Shown piece by piece: positions 37,366 to 47,943 of a DNA stretch of 64,000 nucleotides. The notes below the pieces were generated by a model, which did no database searches, was not told the DNA's origin, and was given only the letters and a program-made list of their open reading frames with translations. The DNA is taken from the NCBI GenBank assembly GCA_027459625.1, contig DAIDHP010000014.1:20542-84541 (forward strand), given 5' to 3'. Positions within the stretch are counted from its first letter, which is position 1; every line of letters starts with the position of its first letter. The translations under genes were made by a program, and so were the position numbers. This DNA is from Chthonomonadales bacterium. Lineage in GTDB: Bacteria; Armatimonadota; Chthonomonadetes; Chthonomonadales; CAJBBX01.

Positions 37366-37485
37366 TTTACTCTCCGAAAAGATATGTTAATGTTTGTTGA
37401 GGAACGGTACTTTGTTACTTCGGCTTAAACCTCTCTGATACCGCATGGCTGACACGCATTGGACGGCTTGTTAATCGCATTGTGA

Positions 37486-38496
37486 TTAAGTTGAATTTGG
37501 CGAGAGCGGAAGCGGCCAGCCGGCATGGGACCATTTTATTTGATCTATTCTCAGAGTTGGAACGCCGCCATTTCTCGCATCGTAAGCGTGGTACGTCATC
37601 CACCAACGACCGCATGCCCTGAATAGCGATTCTCCGCCTGGCCCTTTCCAGCGCTCCGTTCCCGATAGAATCTCGCTCCCCCCGCCATTCAACATCGAAA
37701 TCCCTTCCTTATCCATATACGGGCCAAGAATATTTATTGAACGTCCGACACGTACATTATACGTGCTCTGTGCGCCGCGACAGCAAAAATTAAACGATGC
37801 GAAGAGGTAATAATATTTTCCTCAATGAATAATGAAGGGGGATTCGATTGCGTCCGGCTGGTCAGGGCGCCGCGCCAAAGGTGAAATGTCCAATCCTCCG
37901 CCCAATGGCTTGCCGGTTAGCCGATCCACCCTTACGATCTTCAAACCGCTCCAGAAACTCCCAAACGAAAGCCAAGGATTTCCATTCTCATCAAAACATA
38001 TATTGGGATCAATCGCGTTCCAATCATCCTCGTTTTTGGATGTAAGCACAACCCCCTGATCCACCCATCGATATTCAGGATTGTTTCCATCCAAGGTTTT
38101 ATTGGTTGCCAATCCGATAGCGGAACGGTTACTTCCAAAGGTGGAAATCGCGTAATAGAGATGATATTCACCACTGAAATAGGATATGTCCGGAGCCCAT
38201 ACATCGCTCTTTCCTGGAAACATGGCGGTGATCCAAGCAGGCATGGCGTTAAACACGACACCCGCGGTCACCCAATGTTTCATATCCCGTGATTTTCTTA
38301 TGGGTATGCCCTTACCAGTTGAGAATAGAAAGAATGTATCCCCATTGTGCACCATGCAAGGGTCATGAACATGTCTTATATCGCCGATGACATGCACGGA
38401 TCGGTTATTTGAGATTGAGGCGTCGCCTTTCAGGTACGAACAGGCTTGCACACTAAGCATTATAAGAAACCCTGTTATGAGTGGAAACCGCCCCAT
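37486..38496 (-). pseudogene. GH43 arabinanase-like lipoprotein interrupted by an in-frame TGA
   Basis: A five-bladed propeller enzyme of the endo-arabinanase type. The frame reads 224 codons, ending IESPFIIH, meets TGA at 37822-37824, and continues in the same frame as GKYYYLFASFNFCCRGAQST, YNVRVGRS, ILGPYMDKEG, GPGGESLFR and MTYHAYDARNG to a stop at 37486. That continuation is the expected second half of the family (YYYLF-S-x3-CCRG, GRS-x-x-x-GPY, YHAYD). The stop falls where relatives often have Arg or Lys, so CGA to TGA would explain it. Family residues HVHDPCMV and DVWAPDIS are intact. The N-terminus has a signal with VQAC as a possible lipobox. Confidence 0.85.
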
Positions 38497-38542
38497 GAAT
38501 CGCGATCTTTTCCGATAACCAGTCAATGGTATTTTTCGCAGA

Positions 38543-40729
38543 CTATTTAATTGTGAACTCCAAGGTGTCTTGCGCCAATGCCGGTTTCCTTAATCTGGCG
38601 GTCTCATTCCATTCAGCGAGCAAATAGTGGGTATTAGTTCCTTCCCCCTGCACCGTCAAATTGTGAGCGCCTCTCTTCAAGTCTTTCAGCGGAACCGTAT
38701 ACGTGGCGCTTTGTACGTCACGCGCCAAAACACGGTGATCCAGTAGAATGTCGTATCCAGTTGGTTTCGCCCCCATGACGCTCCATTTTAATATCAAGTC
38801 ACCCTTGTTCGGCAACATGAGATGATTGGTGTTCGAGATCACCAGGATCGATCGCTTTGAGGTCGGGGCTTTGTAAAGCGTAATCATGGCGCGTGTGAGG
38901 TTTAGGTAACGGAATCCCCACCCGCCGCATCCGCGATAAGCGCACGATGTGAGCGACGTGGGTTCGATATCGTTGCTCAAAGGGACATTGTAGCAATCCA
39001 CGAATTGATCGTGTTTCGGACCGTAACCCGCGCCAATGGCTTGTCCCGCAAATTCGTTCCATTGGCAGATCAGCAGGAATTTCGGATGAACGGTCATGGC
39101 GTATTTAAACTCCTCCAGATACGTCGCGCCATTTCTCCTGCCTATCGCCTGAGGGTAAGTCCACCCGCCGTCTCCGAAGAATGCGGGCGTGATGGTCAAC
39201 GCTTCGGGTTTTCCGTCATGGTAGGTGGGTATCGGATGAATCGAACCATCCATCCAGGACCAATATCCCTCCTTGGCTACTCCGGGATTGTATTGCAATT
39301 GGCTTGTCATCCAGCGAACGGTGAACTTTGATTGATCGATTGGCGATTTCCCTGCGAGAAACCCCGGTCCTCCGCCGTTAAAGGGAACGATAAGCGGCTT
39401 GCCCTCATAATAGAGCCACAATCCTTTGTATTTTGGATTTTCCACGATATGGTTGTAAATCCAGTCCATCTCCTCGTTAAGAGCGTACATGGTGGTGGTG
39501 GGACCGTTATCCAATCCCAGTAACAGGGTGATTTTGGGAGTGGGTACGCCTTCCTTTCTCATTTGAGCATAGGTGTCGAATAGGAGAAGAGTGGAGCGGA
39601 TTAACTCATCAACGCCCGGCGCCCGATCCCGCCAATGGTCTTTGCCCCATAGATTGTTGGACCAATCCACGAGCAGGTAGTCTATTCCTATTTGATCAAA
39701 CCAAAGACAATGCTGTCGGATGACGGCTTTTTGGAAGGAGTCATACCTTCCTTCAATCGGCACCGCTTCCGCGGTGTCCCAGGTGGCGTTCAGCGGGGTG
39801 AACCAAGGCTCGTATTCCATGCCTATCAGATGATTTGGATCAGTGTGCAAAAAGAAAGGGCGTTTCATCACGCGAACAAGAACCGCATTCGATACTTTCA
39901 CCCCTTTTGAAATCGGACTGCCCACGGGGAATTGATCCATTTGACTCATTCCGGGCCAGCCCACTATGGAGCGTCCCCAAACTCCGCCACCCACGGCGCC
40001 GATGATGGTTGAAGCTTCGCCAGGAGAGCCACCAGGCTTCGGCCAGCTGTGGGGTTTTTCAGGGGATACCATCCATGAGGGATTCGTGAAAATACTCTCT
40101 CTCTTTTTATTATCCCTAAGCTCAATGCACGCCAGCAATCCGGCTGGTCCGGAACCGTTCAGGGATTCAACGGCGATTGTGTTTACCCCTTTGACTAGGT
40201 ATCGGGCGGGAATGACTGGATTTTGCACTTTGTGGAAATCGGTTCCCTGTGCCACAAGACGACCGTTCAAATAAGCGTGAAATGAATCATCGCAAGTAAT
40301 GAATAGTCGAGCGGATGAAGGGATAGAGGTAAGACTGAAATGCTTTGTAAAATAGACCGTTTGCTGATCTCGCGTCGTATGATACCAAATCCAATATGCC
40401 GGAAGGGGATTCTGTACGGTTGGAATCGCCACCTGCAGTCTGGCTTCGCCCGGGTACGGGAGGGGGATTAGAAAAATCGCTTTGCCGGATGCATTGGTTT
40501 TTTCCGGGGCTCCCCATTGGCGCCCGTTCCAATAGGGTAAAAGCGAGATGCCAGAAAACGGACGATGCCGGGGATTCGATATGGTTGCGGTCATGGTGAC
40601 GGTTTGTCCCATGGAGATAAGGGATTTATTAACGATCAGCTTGACAGATTGCTGCGCCATAGCGCCACGACCGAGGATTAGCAAACAGTAAGCCACAAGT
40701 GTTAAGGACGCCTTTCCGGTGAGTTTCAT
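38543..40729 (-). CDS. secreted GH71/GH99-like glycosidase
   Basis: A 728-aa exported protein: signal peptide (TLVAYCLLILGRGAMA), an Ig-like domain (~30-105), a jelly-roll with YWIWYHTTRDQQTVYFTKHF and CDDSFHAYLNGRLV as in GH78-type N-domains (~115-215), then a TIM-barrel region (~270-620) with GMEYEPWFTPLNATWDTAEA, DYLLVDWSNNLWG, GLWLYYEGKPLIVPFN and LLICQWNEFAGQ. The barrel recalls GH71 and GH99-like enzymes (endo-alpha-mannanase/glucanase types), but catalytic residues cannot be fixed. A beta-sandwich closes the chain. It is 46 bp upstream of the GH43 frame and likely shares its transcript. Confidence 0.65.
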   Translation of the reverse strand: MKLTGKASLTLVAYCLLILGRGAMAQQSVKLIVNKSLISMGQTVTMTATISNPRHRPFSGISLLPYWNGRQWGAPEKTNASGKAIFLIPLPYPGEARLQVAIPTVQNPLPAYWIWYHTTRDQQTVYFTKHFSLTSIPSSARLFITCDDSFHAYLNGRLVAQGTDFHKVQNPVIPARYLVKGVNTIAVESLNGSGPAGLLACIELRDNKKRESIFTNPSWMVSPEKPHSWPKPGGSPGEASTIIGAVGGGVWGRSIVGWPGMSQMDQFPVGSPISKGVKVSNAVLVRVMKRPFFLHTDPNHLIGMEYEPWFTPLNATWDTAEAVPIEGRYDSFQKAVIRQHCLWFDQIGIDYLLVDWSNNLWGKDHWRDRAPGVDELIRSTLLLFDTYAQMRKEGVPTPKITLLLGLDNGPTTTMYALNEEMDWIYNHIVENPKYKGLWLYYEGKPLIVPFNGGGPGFLAGKSPIDQSKFTVRWMTSQLQYNPGVAKEGYWSWMDGSIHPIPTYHDGKPEALTITPAFFGDGGWTYPQAIGRRNGATYLEEFKYAMTVHPKFLLICQWNEFAGQAIGAGYGPKHDQFVDCYNVPLSNDIEPTSLTSCAYRGCGGWGFRYLNLTRAMITLYKAPTSKRSILVISNTNHLMLPNKGDLILKWSVMGAKPTGYDILLDHRVLARDVQSATYTVPLKDLKRGAHNLTVQGEGTNTHYLLAEWNETARLRKPALAQDTLEFTIK

Positions 40730-42022
40730 GATAGAACCCTTCTTCCAATTCCATCGAAGCTATAAAATTCGATCGTTTCACGATTCATTCAGCTATTTGA
40801 TGTTTGTCAAACAACGCCATTCCATGCGAAGTTCTGAAAAATTGCACGGATGTCCAAGATCATAACCGATTTTACCTGCGGATTGGAAGGGGATACAACG
40901 AAAAAAGGGTTCCTCGCTGCATTGTGTGGGTATACGACAGGCGGGTATCTCTGCATTGAACTCATTCCATCCCGAAAAAGATGTCCAATGGAGTGTGCCG
41001 ATACGCTTGCAAAGCCTGAAGAAGGATGTGTTGCGGGCGAACCGAGCTATTAATATTCAACCCCTTCGAGGTTGGGGGATGGCTTTCAAGCCATTCGTGA
41101 GAGCGTACCTCGGGATTTATCCCGAAGGTTCGATACGTGCACTTTCCTTACTTCTTCACTTCGGAACCCTGTAGCTTCCTTCCCCTCGGAATCCCGCCGT
41201 CTTCCGCACTTCGGAATCCTGATGCCTCCCGCACCACGGGATAACCCACACCGGCTCCCGCACTACGGGATAAATCCCGAAGTGCTCGCTAACGAATGCC
41301 ATGAATGGCATCGGGGGAGAGTGGGCTTTTCGGGGGGGGGAATAAATACGAGAGCGGCGGCGAGCCTTGGGCGCTGCTTGAAGAGAACACTTGTCGAATG
41401 CGTCATTCGGAATCTCCTTCTCGAAACGAGCCTCAAACAGAACCTTCCCTTGCACAAACTATCATATCGCCGCCCGTTCAGGTTGTATAGAGGGATTTGA
41501 TATAATCTAAAATATTTGTTTCGGCTAGTTATTTCATATGGGGGTCATCGCCTGAAAGAGAAGAGTTAGCCCATCATTCTGGAAGCGGGCATACGCGGCG
41601 CGAAAGCCTTCATCGTTTCTGTCGGCTTTGGCGTTTACGGAAATACTTGCTGTGGCTTTTCTCACGCGGAACAGGCGGTATTTGATTCATCGGAGGGAAG
41701 CCGATGGTCGATGATAGGTCAACTGTTCGAGGAGGTTTGGTTGCTGTCGCAATGGGGGTCGCATTCACTACATCTTGACATAATTGGGGCGTTCGGGACG
41801 AGGTGACTCCCAATCCCATCAATTATCGGGCAGGAAGGGGGACTCGCAGGTTTCAACATTAACTTCGGGCTTCTTCACATGAAAGAGCGGTTTCAATCCA
41901 ATCTCGGCGGAGGATATAAGAGTAATGATGATTCAGATTGATGTCATATATTGGGTAGCAAAGGTTTAAAATACGGCAATAGAGTTGCAATAATCCGCGC
42001 AATGTGACGAATAACAGAAAAA
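40730..42022. other. 1.3-kb region without a convincing gene
   Basis: Several short open frames on both strands, none with a ribosome site plus recognisable sequence. The frame 40866-41070 (plus) contains GIRQAGISALNSFHPEKDVQ and could be the eroded end of a gene I cannot name. 41079-41312 holds a large inverted repeat (separate entry). 41140-41270 repeats CACTTCGGAA and CACTACGGGAT motifs. 41330-41338 is a run of nine G. 41340-42000 shows nothing recognisable. Confidence 0.5.
41079..41312. repeat. inverted repeat with palindromic arms
   Basis: The left arm (~41079-41127: GATGGCTTTCAAGCCATTCG, then GAGAGCGTACCTCGGGATTT) is an imperfect inverse copy of the right arm (~41264-41312: CACTACGGGATAAATCCCG, then GCTCGCTAACGAATGCCATG). 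Each arm holds its own small palindromes (CGGGATaaATCCCG, TGCCATgaATGGCA). The right arm shares GCTCGC-AACG-GCCATGAATGGC with every unit of the tandem array at 27738-28080. Confidence 0.7.
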
Positions 42023-42048
42023 GGGTTGGAGGCATAAACCTCCAACCC
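42023..42048 (-). terminator. terminator of groES-groEL
   Basis: GGGTTGGAGG pairs perfectly with CCTCCAACCC around a 6-nt loop, and on the minus strand TTTTTC follows at once. It lies 24 bp after the groEL stop. Confidence 0.85.
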
Positions 42049-42071
42049 AATTTGGCATGTTTACATCTATA

Positions 42072-43700
<1,629 letters not shown>

Positions 43701-43754
43701 TCATTTCTCCTTTGGAGTCACACATAGATTATCTGCCGATTGAATTGTTTAGAA

Positions 43755-44045
43755 CTACTTCTCCACCACTGCTAGCACATCGTCCTGTCGAAGGATGATC
43801 AACTCCTCGCCTCCGACCTTTACTTCCGTGCCGCCGTATTTGGCGTAGTAGATGGTATCACCGACTTTTACGTCCATGGGAACTATCTTGCCATTGTCCA
43901 GTTGTTTCCCCGGGCCAATCGCGATAACATCGCCGGCTTGAGGTTTGGTTTGAGCACTGTCCGGAAGTACGATCCCCCCGGCAGTCTTTTCTTCCGCTTG
44001 AGTGGCCTTAACAATCAGCCGATCTCCTAGAGGTTTAAGCGACAT
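43755..44045 (-). CDS. groS: co-chaperonin GroES (Hsp10)
   Basis: Heptameric lid of the GroEL chamber. The 96-aa protein starts SLKPLGDRLIVKATQAEEKT, has the mobile loop TAGGIVLPDSAQTKPQAG and VIAIGPGK, and ends with the usual YYAKYGGTEVKVGGEELIIL strand pair. AGGAGG-like GGAGGC lies before the ATG. First gene of the two-gene heat-shock operon. Confidence 0.98.
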   Translation of the reverse strand: MSLKPLGDRLIVKATQAEEKTAGGIVLPDSAQTKPQAGDVIAIGPGKQLDNGKIVPMDVKVGDTIYYAKYGGTEVKVGGEELIILRQDDVLAVVEK

Positions 44046-44096
44046 GGTTGCGCCTCCTGTAATATGGAATTGTAGGTGAATAGTATGGTTTAGCGA

Positions 44097-44123
44097 TTAG
44101 CACTCTATCCTTACGAGTGCTAA
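44097..44123 (-). promoter_or_regulatory. CIRCE operator (HrcA-binding site)
   Basis: A perfect copy of the CIRCE consensus: TTAGCACTC, nine spacer bases, GAGTGCTAA. It lies 51 bp upstream of the groES ATG, just downstream of a good -10 box, so HrcA would block initiation until heat shock. hrcA is not in this window. Confidence 0.95.
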
Positions 44124-44132
44124 TCCGATTGA

Positions 44133-44162
44133 ATTATACACCATCTTTGTCGGATGCTACAA
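44133..44162 (-). promoter_or_regulatory. housekeeping promoter of groES-groEL
   Basis: On the minus strand TTGTAG (44157-44162), an 18-base spacer and TATAAT (44133-44138). The CIRCE element begins 9 bases after the -10 box, covering the expected transcription start. Confidence 0.6.
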
Positions 44163-44271
44163 TATCCCAAGGGATTTTTTTCCCGTTCACTTAATTTTTT
44201 TCATCTCCCCCTCATTGATTAGTTCGCTCGCCGTATCGATGATTCGGAAATTGGGGAACTCGCACATTCCC

Positions 44272-44301
44272 TTTACAAAACATCTCCTTCGGGAATAAAA
44301 T
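44272..44301 (+). promoter_or_regulatory. candidate promoter of pyrE
   Basis: TTTACA (44272-44277), an 18-base spacer and TAAAAT (44296-44301), 28 bp before the pyrE ATG. The match is fair; no attenuator is seen between it and the gene. Confidence 0.4.
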
Positions 44302-44329
44302 GATACGACACTGCAAGGAGAGACCCAAA

Positions 44330-44908
44330 ATGACTAACGAGGAGACACTGCATCTATTTCAGGAGGCGGAGGCTCTGCTGAAAGGGCACTTTCTGCTATC
44401 ATCGGGCAGGCACAGCGACCAATATTTGGAGAAGTTCAGGTTGGTGGAAAACCCGAAACTTTTGGAGCCGATCTGCGAAAGCCTGGCGGAAAGATTTCGG
44501 AACGACAATATCGAGGCGGTGTTAGGGCCAACCACCGCTGGCATCATTCTCGCATATGTATACGCTCGAATATTGGGAGTGCAGGGGCGGTATGCTGAAA
44601 GCGAGGGGGGAGTGCGAAAACTTCGTCGCGGGCAGACTCTTTATCCAGGCACCCGCATTCTTATTGTGGATGATATCCTCACCACGGGCGGAGCGGTGAG
44701 GGAGTGCATTGATCTCGCCAAACAATATCAGGCGGAAGTGGCGGGGATCGCCGTTCTGGCGGATAGAACCGCCGGGGGGACGGATTTTGGATATCGCTTG
44801 GAATCCGCTTTAAGCATTCAAGTTGAATCGTGGGATCCGGGGGAGTGTCCCTTATGCAAAAGGAACATTCCAATGACACAGCCGGGATCCAAGAACCTGA
44901 ACAGATAG
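44330..44908 (+). CDS. pyrE: orotate phosphoribosyltransferase
   Basis: Joins orotate to PRPP to give OMP, the fifth step of pyrimidine synthesis. The 192-aa protein has the type I phosphoribosyltransferase fold with the PRPP loop ILIVDDILTTGGAV, and the OPRT-specific GHFLLSSGRHSDQYLEKF near the N-terminus and VLGPTTAGIILAY. The C-terminal CPLC pair (ECPLCKRNI) resembles a small metal knuckle, seen in some related sequences. AAGGAGAGA fixes the start at 44330. No other pyr gene lies nearby. Confidence 0.88.
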   Translation: MTNEETLHLFQEAEALLKGHFLLSSGRHSDQYLEKFRLVENPKLLEPICESLAERFRNDNIEAVLGPTTAGIILAYVYARILGVQGRYAESEGGVRKLRRGQTLYPGTRILIVDDILTTGGAVRECIDLAKQYQAEVAGIAVLADRTAGGTDFGYRLESALSIQVESWDPGECPLCKRNIPMTQPGSKNLNR

Positions 44909-45111
44909 GGTTGTATCTCCGCGCCTTCCAGCGGCGTGACCGCCTTGGTGTGAATAAGGTATAATCGCAAGAAATGGGATAACTTCACATTATAATGCGG
45001 CCGCTGATAATCAATATCCTTATACCAAAGGATACGCAGCGAAATGCAAAGAGAGCATTCGAACGCGCTTTTCGCGAATCGGTGAGCGTCTTTCATTAAT
45101 TCAGTCTCTTG

Positions 45112-45198
45112 AGGTAATTGCAAAATTCAGAATATGAGGCTAATATCGCTCGTTTCATGCTCGGCGAAATACCTGAAAAGCGAATTTAGCAATTACCT
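45112..45198 (+). repeat. dispersed ~87-bp inverted-end element, copy A
   Basis: The clearest copy. It starts AGGTAATTGCAAAATTC and ends GAATTTAGCAATTACCT, so the outer ~17 bases form inverted ends, with AGAATATGAGGCTAATATCG and TCATGCTCGGCGAAATACCT in between. TTGACA, a perfect -35 box, begins 4 bp after it and points at ndk. The rest of the 44909-45237 spacer shows nothing else. Confidence 0.8.
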
Positions 45199-45237
45199 GT
45201 CTTGACAAATCATTAAACATAAAATATGGGAACAGGA

Positions 45238-45666
45238 ATGGAACGAACTTTTGTGATGGTGAAGCCGGACGGCGTGCAACGTCGGCTTGTGGGAGAGATC
45301 ATAAGGAGATTTGAAAACCGAGGGCTACGCCTCGTGGGAATGAAGTTGCTGCAACCTAGCCGCGAACTGGCGGAAAAACACTATGCGGTTCATCTTGGGA
45401 AGTCTTTCTATGAAGACCTGGTGAATTTCGTAACGAGCGGTCCGGTGGTGGCGATGGCGTGGGAGGGGGATAATGTGATCTCCCTGGTGCGTAAAATGAT
45501 GGGGGCGTTGAAACCCGAGGAGGCTTCTTCCGGGACGATCCGAGGAGATTATACCGCGGACATTCAAAAGAATCTCATTCACGGTTCCGATGGACCGGAT
45601 ACAGCCAAATACGAAATTGATTTATGGTTTTCAAAATCTGAATTGTTGGTCAGTTTGGAACAGTAG
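45238..45666 (+). CDS. ndk: nucleoside diphosphate kinase
   Basis: Balances nucleoside triphosphates by phosphate transfer through a histidine. The 142-aa protein opens [20 protein letters not shown]; the catalytic His lies in [16 protein letters not shown], with the expected RGDYT ahead of it. Family members are 130-150 aa. The ATG at 45238 matches the family start, with GGGAACAGGA upstream; an ATG at 45226 has no ribosome site. A terminator follows at once, so it is likely transcribed alone. Confidence 0.96.
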   Translation: MERTFVMVKPDGVQRRLVGEIIRRFENRGLRLVGMKLLQPSRELAEKHYAVHLGKSFYEDLVNFVTSGPVVAMAWEGDNVISLVRKMMGALKPEEASSGTIRGDYTADIQKNLIHGSDGPDTAKYEIDLWFSKSELLVSLEQ

Positions 45667-45678
45667 TTTGTTGTGTTG

Positions 45679-45714
45679 AGCGAGACCCGAATCCATGGTA
45701 TAATCAGTCTCGCT
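45679..45714 (+). terminator. terminator of ndk
   Basis: AGCGAGAC pairs with GTCTCGCT and the second arm runs into TTTT. It starts 12 bp after the ndk stop. Confidence 0.6.
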
Positions 45715-45897
45715 TTTAGAGAGAGATTTGACTAGAAACTGTTGGCATGGCTAGATCGTAAGACAGTGCAGCGACATTCATTTGGCATTGAAGTTCGCTT
45801 CGTGAGATTCTTCCAGGCCGGCGGTGGAATATGTGACGTCTCCCCCTATCCCCTGAAAGGAATCATTCGCGTCGGATAACGCGTTTGAATTTATTAA

Positions 45898-47205
45898 ATG
45901 ATGCAGGTTACCAAAGAGCAGACCGCTCCATGTACGATTAACTTAAGCATAGAAATCGATGCGGAAACAGTTACGCACGCCTTTGATCGTGTCTATCGTG
46001 AATTCTCCAAGTTCACCAATGTGCCCGGGTTTCGTCCAGGCAAAGCGCCCCGATCCATCCTTGAAAAATACGTTCAACCTTCGCGTGTTCAAGAGCGGGT
46101 GAAGGACGTGCTGGTAAGCAAGGCTTATCGGGAGGCCGTCGAGCAGAACGAGATAGTTCCTTACGATGATCCTCGTGCGGATCTGGAGGATGTGGAGGAT
46201 GGCAAGCCTTGGAGTTTCAAAGCGGAGGTGCCGCTGGCTCCCGTCATTGAACTGGGTGATCTATCCACAATCGCCGCGGTGAAACCGGTATATGAAATTC
46301 GCGAGGATGATATTGATCGTGCCATTCAGAACATCATTCAGGAGCATACGCGGATTGTGAAGGTCGAAGGAAGGGGAGTTCAAGAGAAGGATATCCTCAT
46401 CGCTGAGATCAAAACCGAAGTTGCCGGAAAGGAATCCTCGGAAGAGGCGAATCGCACCGTTATTCGAATGGGCGAAAACCCGCCCGAATTTGATCAGAAT
46501 CTTTTAGGTCAGAATATCGATGAAGAGCGTCATTTTACAATAATGGTTCCGGAACCGGTGGAAGAGGGGCAGCCCGAAGGGGAATTGGAGGAAGTGCACT
46601 ACTATGTTAAAGTCCTTTCCATAAATGAGCCTGTTCCGCCTGAATTGACCGATGAATGGGTGAAAAGCATCACACCTCTACAGTCAATCAATGAAATGCG
46701 GGAGGAATTAAGACAAAATCTGCAAGCCGACGCCGACAGAACTTCCAAATCCATCGCCTACCAGAACGTCATCGAGAAACTGATTGAGATATCAAAAATC
46801 GAGTATCCTGATATTCTTGTGGATAAGCAGGCTCGCTCACGCTTCAAAAGTCTTATGGATAGCATCGAAGAATCACAAGTCAGCTTTGAAGAGTATCTCA
46901 AACAGACCGGGAAAACGGAAGAGGAACTGACGAAAGAGTTGTATGAAACCGCGGAAAACCAAGTGAAGATAAATCTGGCGCTCTCGCGCATCATGGAAAT
47001 TGAAAAGATCGATGTAAACAAGGACGAGGTGCTGGAGGAGATGACAAAAATCGCGATGAACACAAGATCCACTGAAGAGCAGTTTAAACGCATGTTGTCG
47101 GATCGTGATTCGGTGGCGCACGCCGCCAATCAGGTGATGCTGAACAAGGTGGAGGAGTTCATAATGAGCAAGGTTACGTTAACCGAGGAGATTGTGACGG
47201 ATTGA
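45898..47205 (+). CDS. tig: trigger factor
   Basis: Ribosome-bound chaperone and prolyl isomerase. The 435-aa protein has the ribosome-docking motif FTNVPGFRPGKAPRSILEKY in its N-domain, an FKBP-like middle (residues ~155-240; the catalytic pocket is weakly conserved) and the long helical C-terminal arms. No good ribosome-binding site precedes the ATG at 45898; the second codon is also ATG. It is the first gene of the tig-clpP-clpX-lon run, an arrangement found in many bacteria. Confidence 0.95.
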   Translation: MMQVTKEQTAPCTINLSIEIDAETVTHAFDRVYREFSKFTNVPGFRPGKAPRSILEKYVQPSRVQERVKDVLVSKAYREAVEQNEIVPYDDPRADLEDVEDGKPWSFKAEVPLAPVIELGDLSTIAAVKPVYEIREDDIDRAIQNIIQEHTRIVKVEGRGVQEKDILIAEIKTEVAGKESSEEANRTVIRMGENPPEFDQNLLGQNIDEERHFTIMVPEPVEEGQPEGELEEVHYYVKVLSINEPVPPELTDEWVKSITPLQSINEMREELRQNLQADADRTSKSIAYQNVIEKLIEISKIEYPDILVDKQARSRFKSLMDSIEESQVSFEEYLKQTGKTEEELTKELYETAENQVKINLALSRIMEIEKIDVNKDEVLEEMTKIAMNTRSTEEQFKRMLSDRDSVAHAANQVMLNKVEEFIMSKVTLTEEIVTD

Positions 47206-47277
47206 ATCCCGCATGGATTAAGCTTATCTCCATGTTCTCTTCCGTGTTGTGCAATAACCCAAAGGGAAGATAGAAAA

Positions 47278-47883
47278 ATGAAGGATAATTCCATTCGCAA
47301 CGTCATACCGATGGTAGTGGAGCAAAGCGCTCGAGGGGAAAGAGCGTATGACATATACTCTCGTCTTTTGAAGGATAGGGTGATCTTTATCGGGGATCCA
47401 ATAGACGATCACATCACAAATCTGATCATTGCGGAATTGCTGTTTCTTGAAAGAGAGGATCCTGACACCGATATCGACATATATATCAACTCCCCCGGCG
47501 GCAGCGTATCCGCAGGCCTGGCTATTTACGACACAATGCAAATTGTGAAATGCGATGTGGCGACGATATGCGTGGGCATGGCTGCGTCAATGGGCGCCGT
47601 TTTGCTCGCAGGCGGTTCCGCCGGCAAACGCTACAGTCTGCCTAATGCGCGTGTGATGATGCATCAGGTTGCGGGCGGATACGAAGGTACGGTTTCCGAC
47701 GCGAAGATACGGTTGGAGGAGATGAATCGTGCGCAGGAAACTTTGATGAACATACTTGCGAAACATACCGGTCAGAATATCGATAAGGTACGACAGGATT
47801 GCGACCGGGATTACTGGCTGTCTTCTTATGAGGCGAAGGAGTATGGATTGGTTGACAAAGTTATGGAAAAAGGCGACCGTTAA
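47278..47883 (+). CDS. clpP: ATP-dependent Clp protease proteolytic subunit
   Basis: Serine protease barrel of ClpXP. The 201-aa protein shows [20 protein letters not shown], the catalytic Ser in [14 protein letters not shown] (S104), His in RVMMHQ (H129) and Asp in the [18 protein letters not shown] segment. Length and start (GGGAAG upstream) are normal. It lies between tig and clpX, 72 and 60 bp away. Confidence 0.98.
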   Translation: MKDNSIRNVIPMVVEQSARGERAYDIYSRLLKDRVIFIGDPIDDHITNLIIAELLFLEREDPDTDIDIYINSPGGSVSAGLAIYDTMQIVKCDVATICVGMAASMGAVLLAGGSAGKRYSLPNARVMMHQVAGGYEGTVSDAKIRLEEMNRAQETLMNILAKHTGQNIDKVRQDCDRDYWLSSYEAKEYGLVDKVMEKGDR

Positions 47884-47943
47884 GCCGATAATGGTAAGAC
47901 GGTTATTCTATTACGGTAAATCCTTTCTCCGGAGGAAATCTTT

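Noticed and set aside
37822..37824. TGA as a selenocysteine codon in the GH43 gene
   Set aside because: The family has no Cys or Sec at this place (relatives carry Arg/Lys-like residues), and it is not near a redox site; a nonsense change is simpler.
40866..41070. Short frame with GIRQAGISALNSFHPEKDVQ
   Set aside because: Reads like the tail of a real protein but has no start, no ribosome site and no family I can name; mentioned only in the intergenic entry.
41156..41455. Minus-strand frame beginning QGKVLFEARFEKEIPNDAF
   Set aside because: Its C-terminal half is the translation of the repeat-rich DNA at 41.2-41.3 kb; no supporting start or domain.
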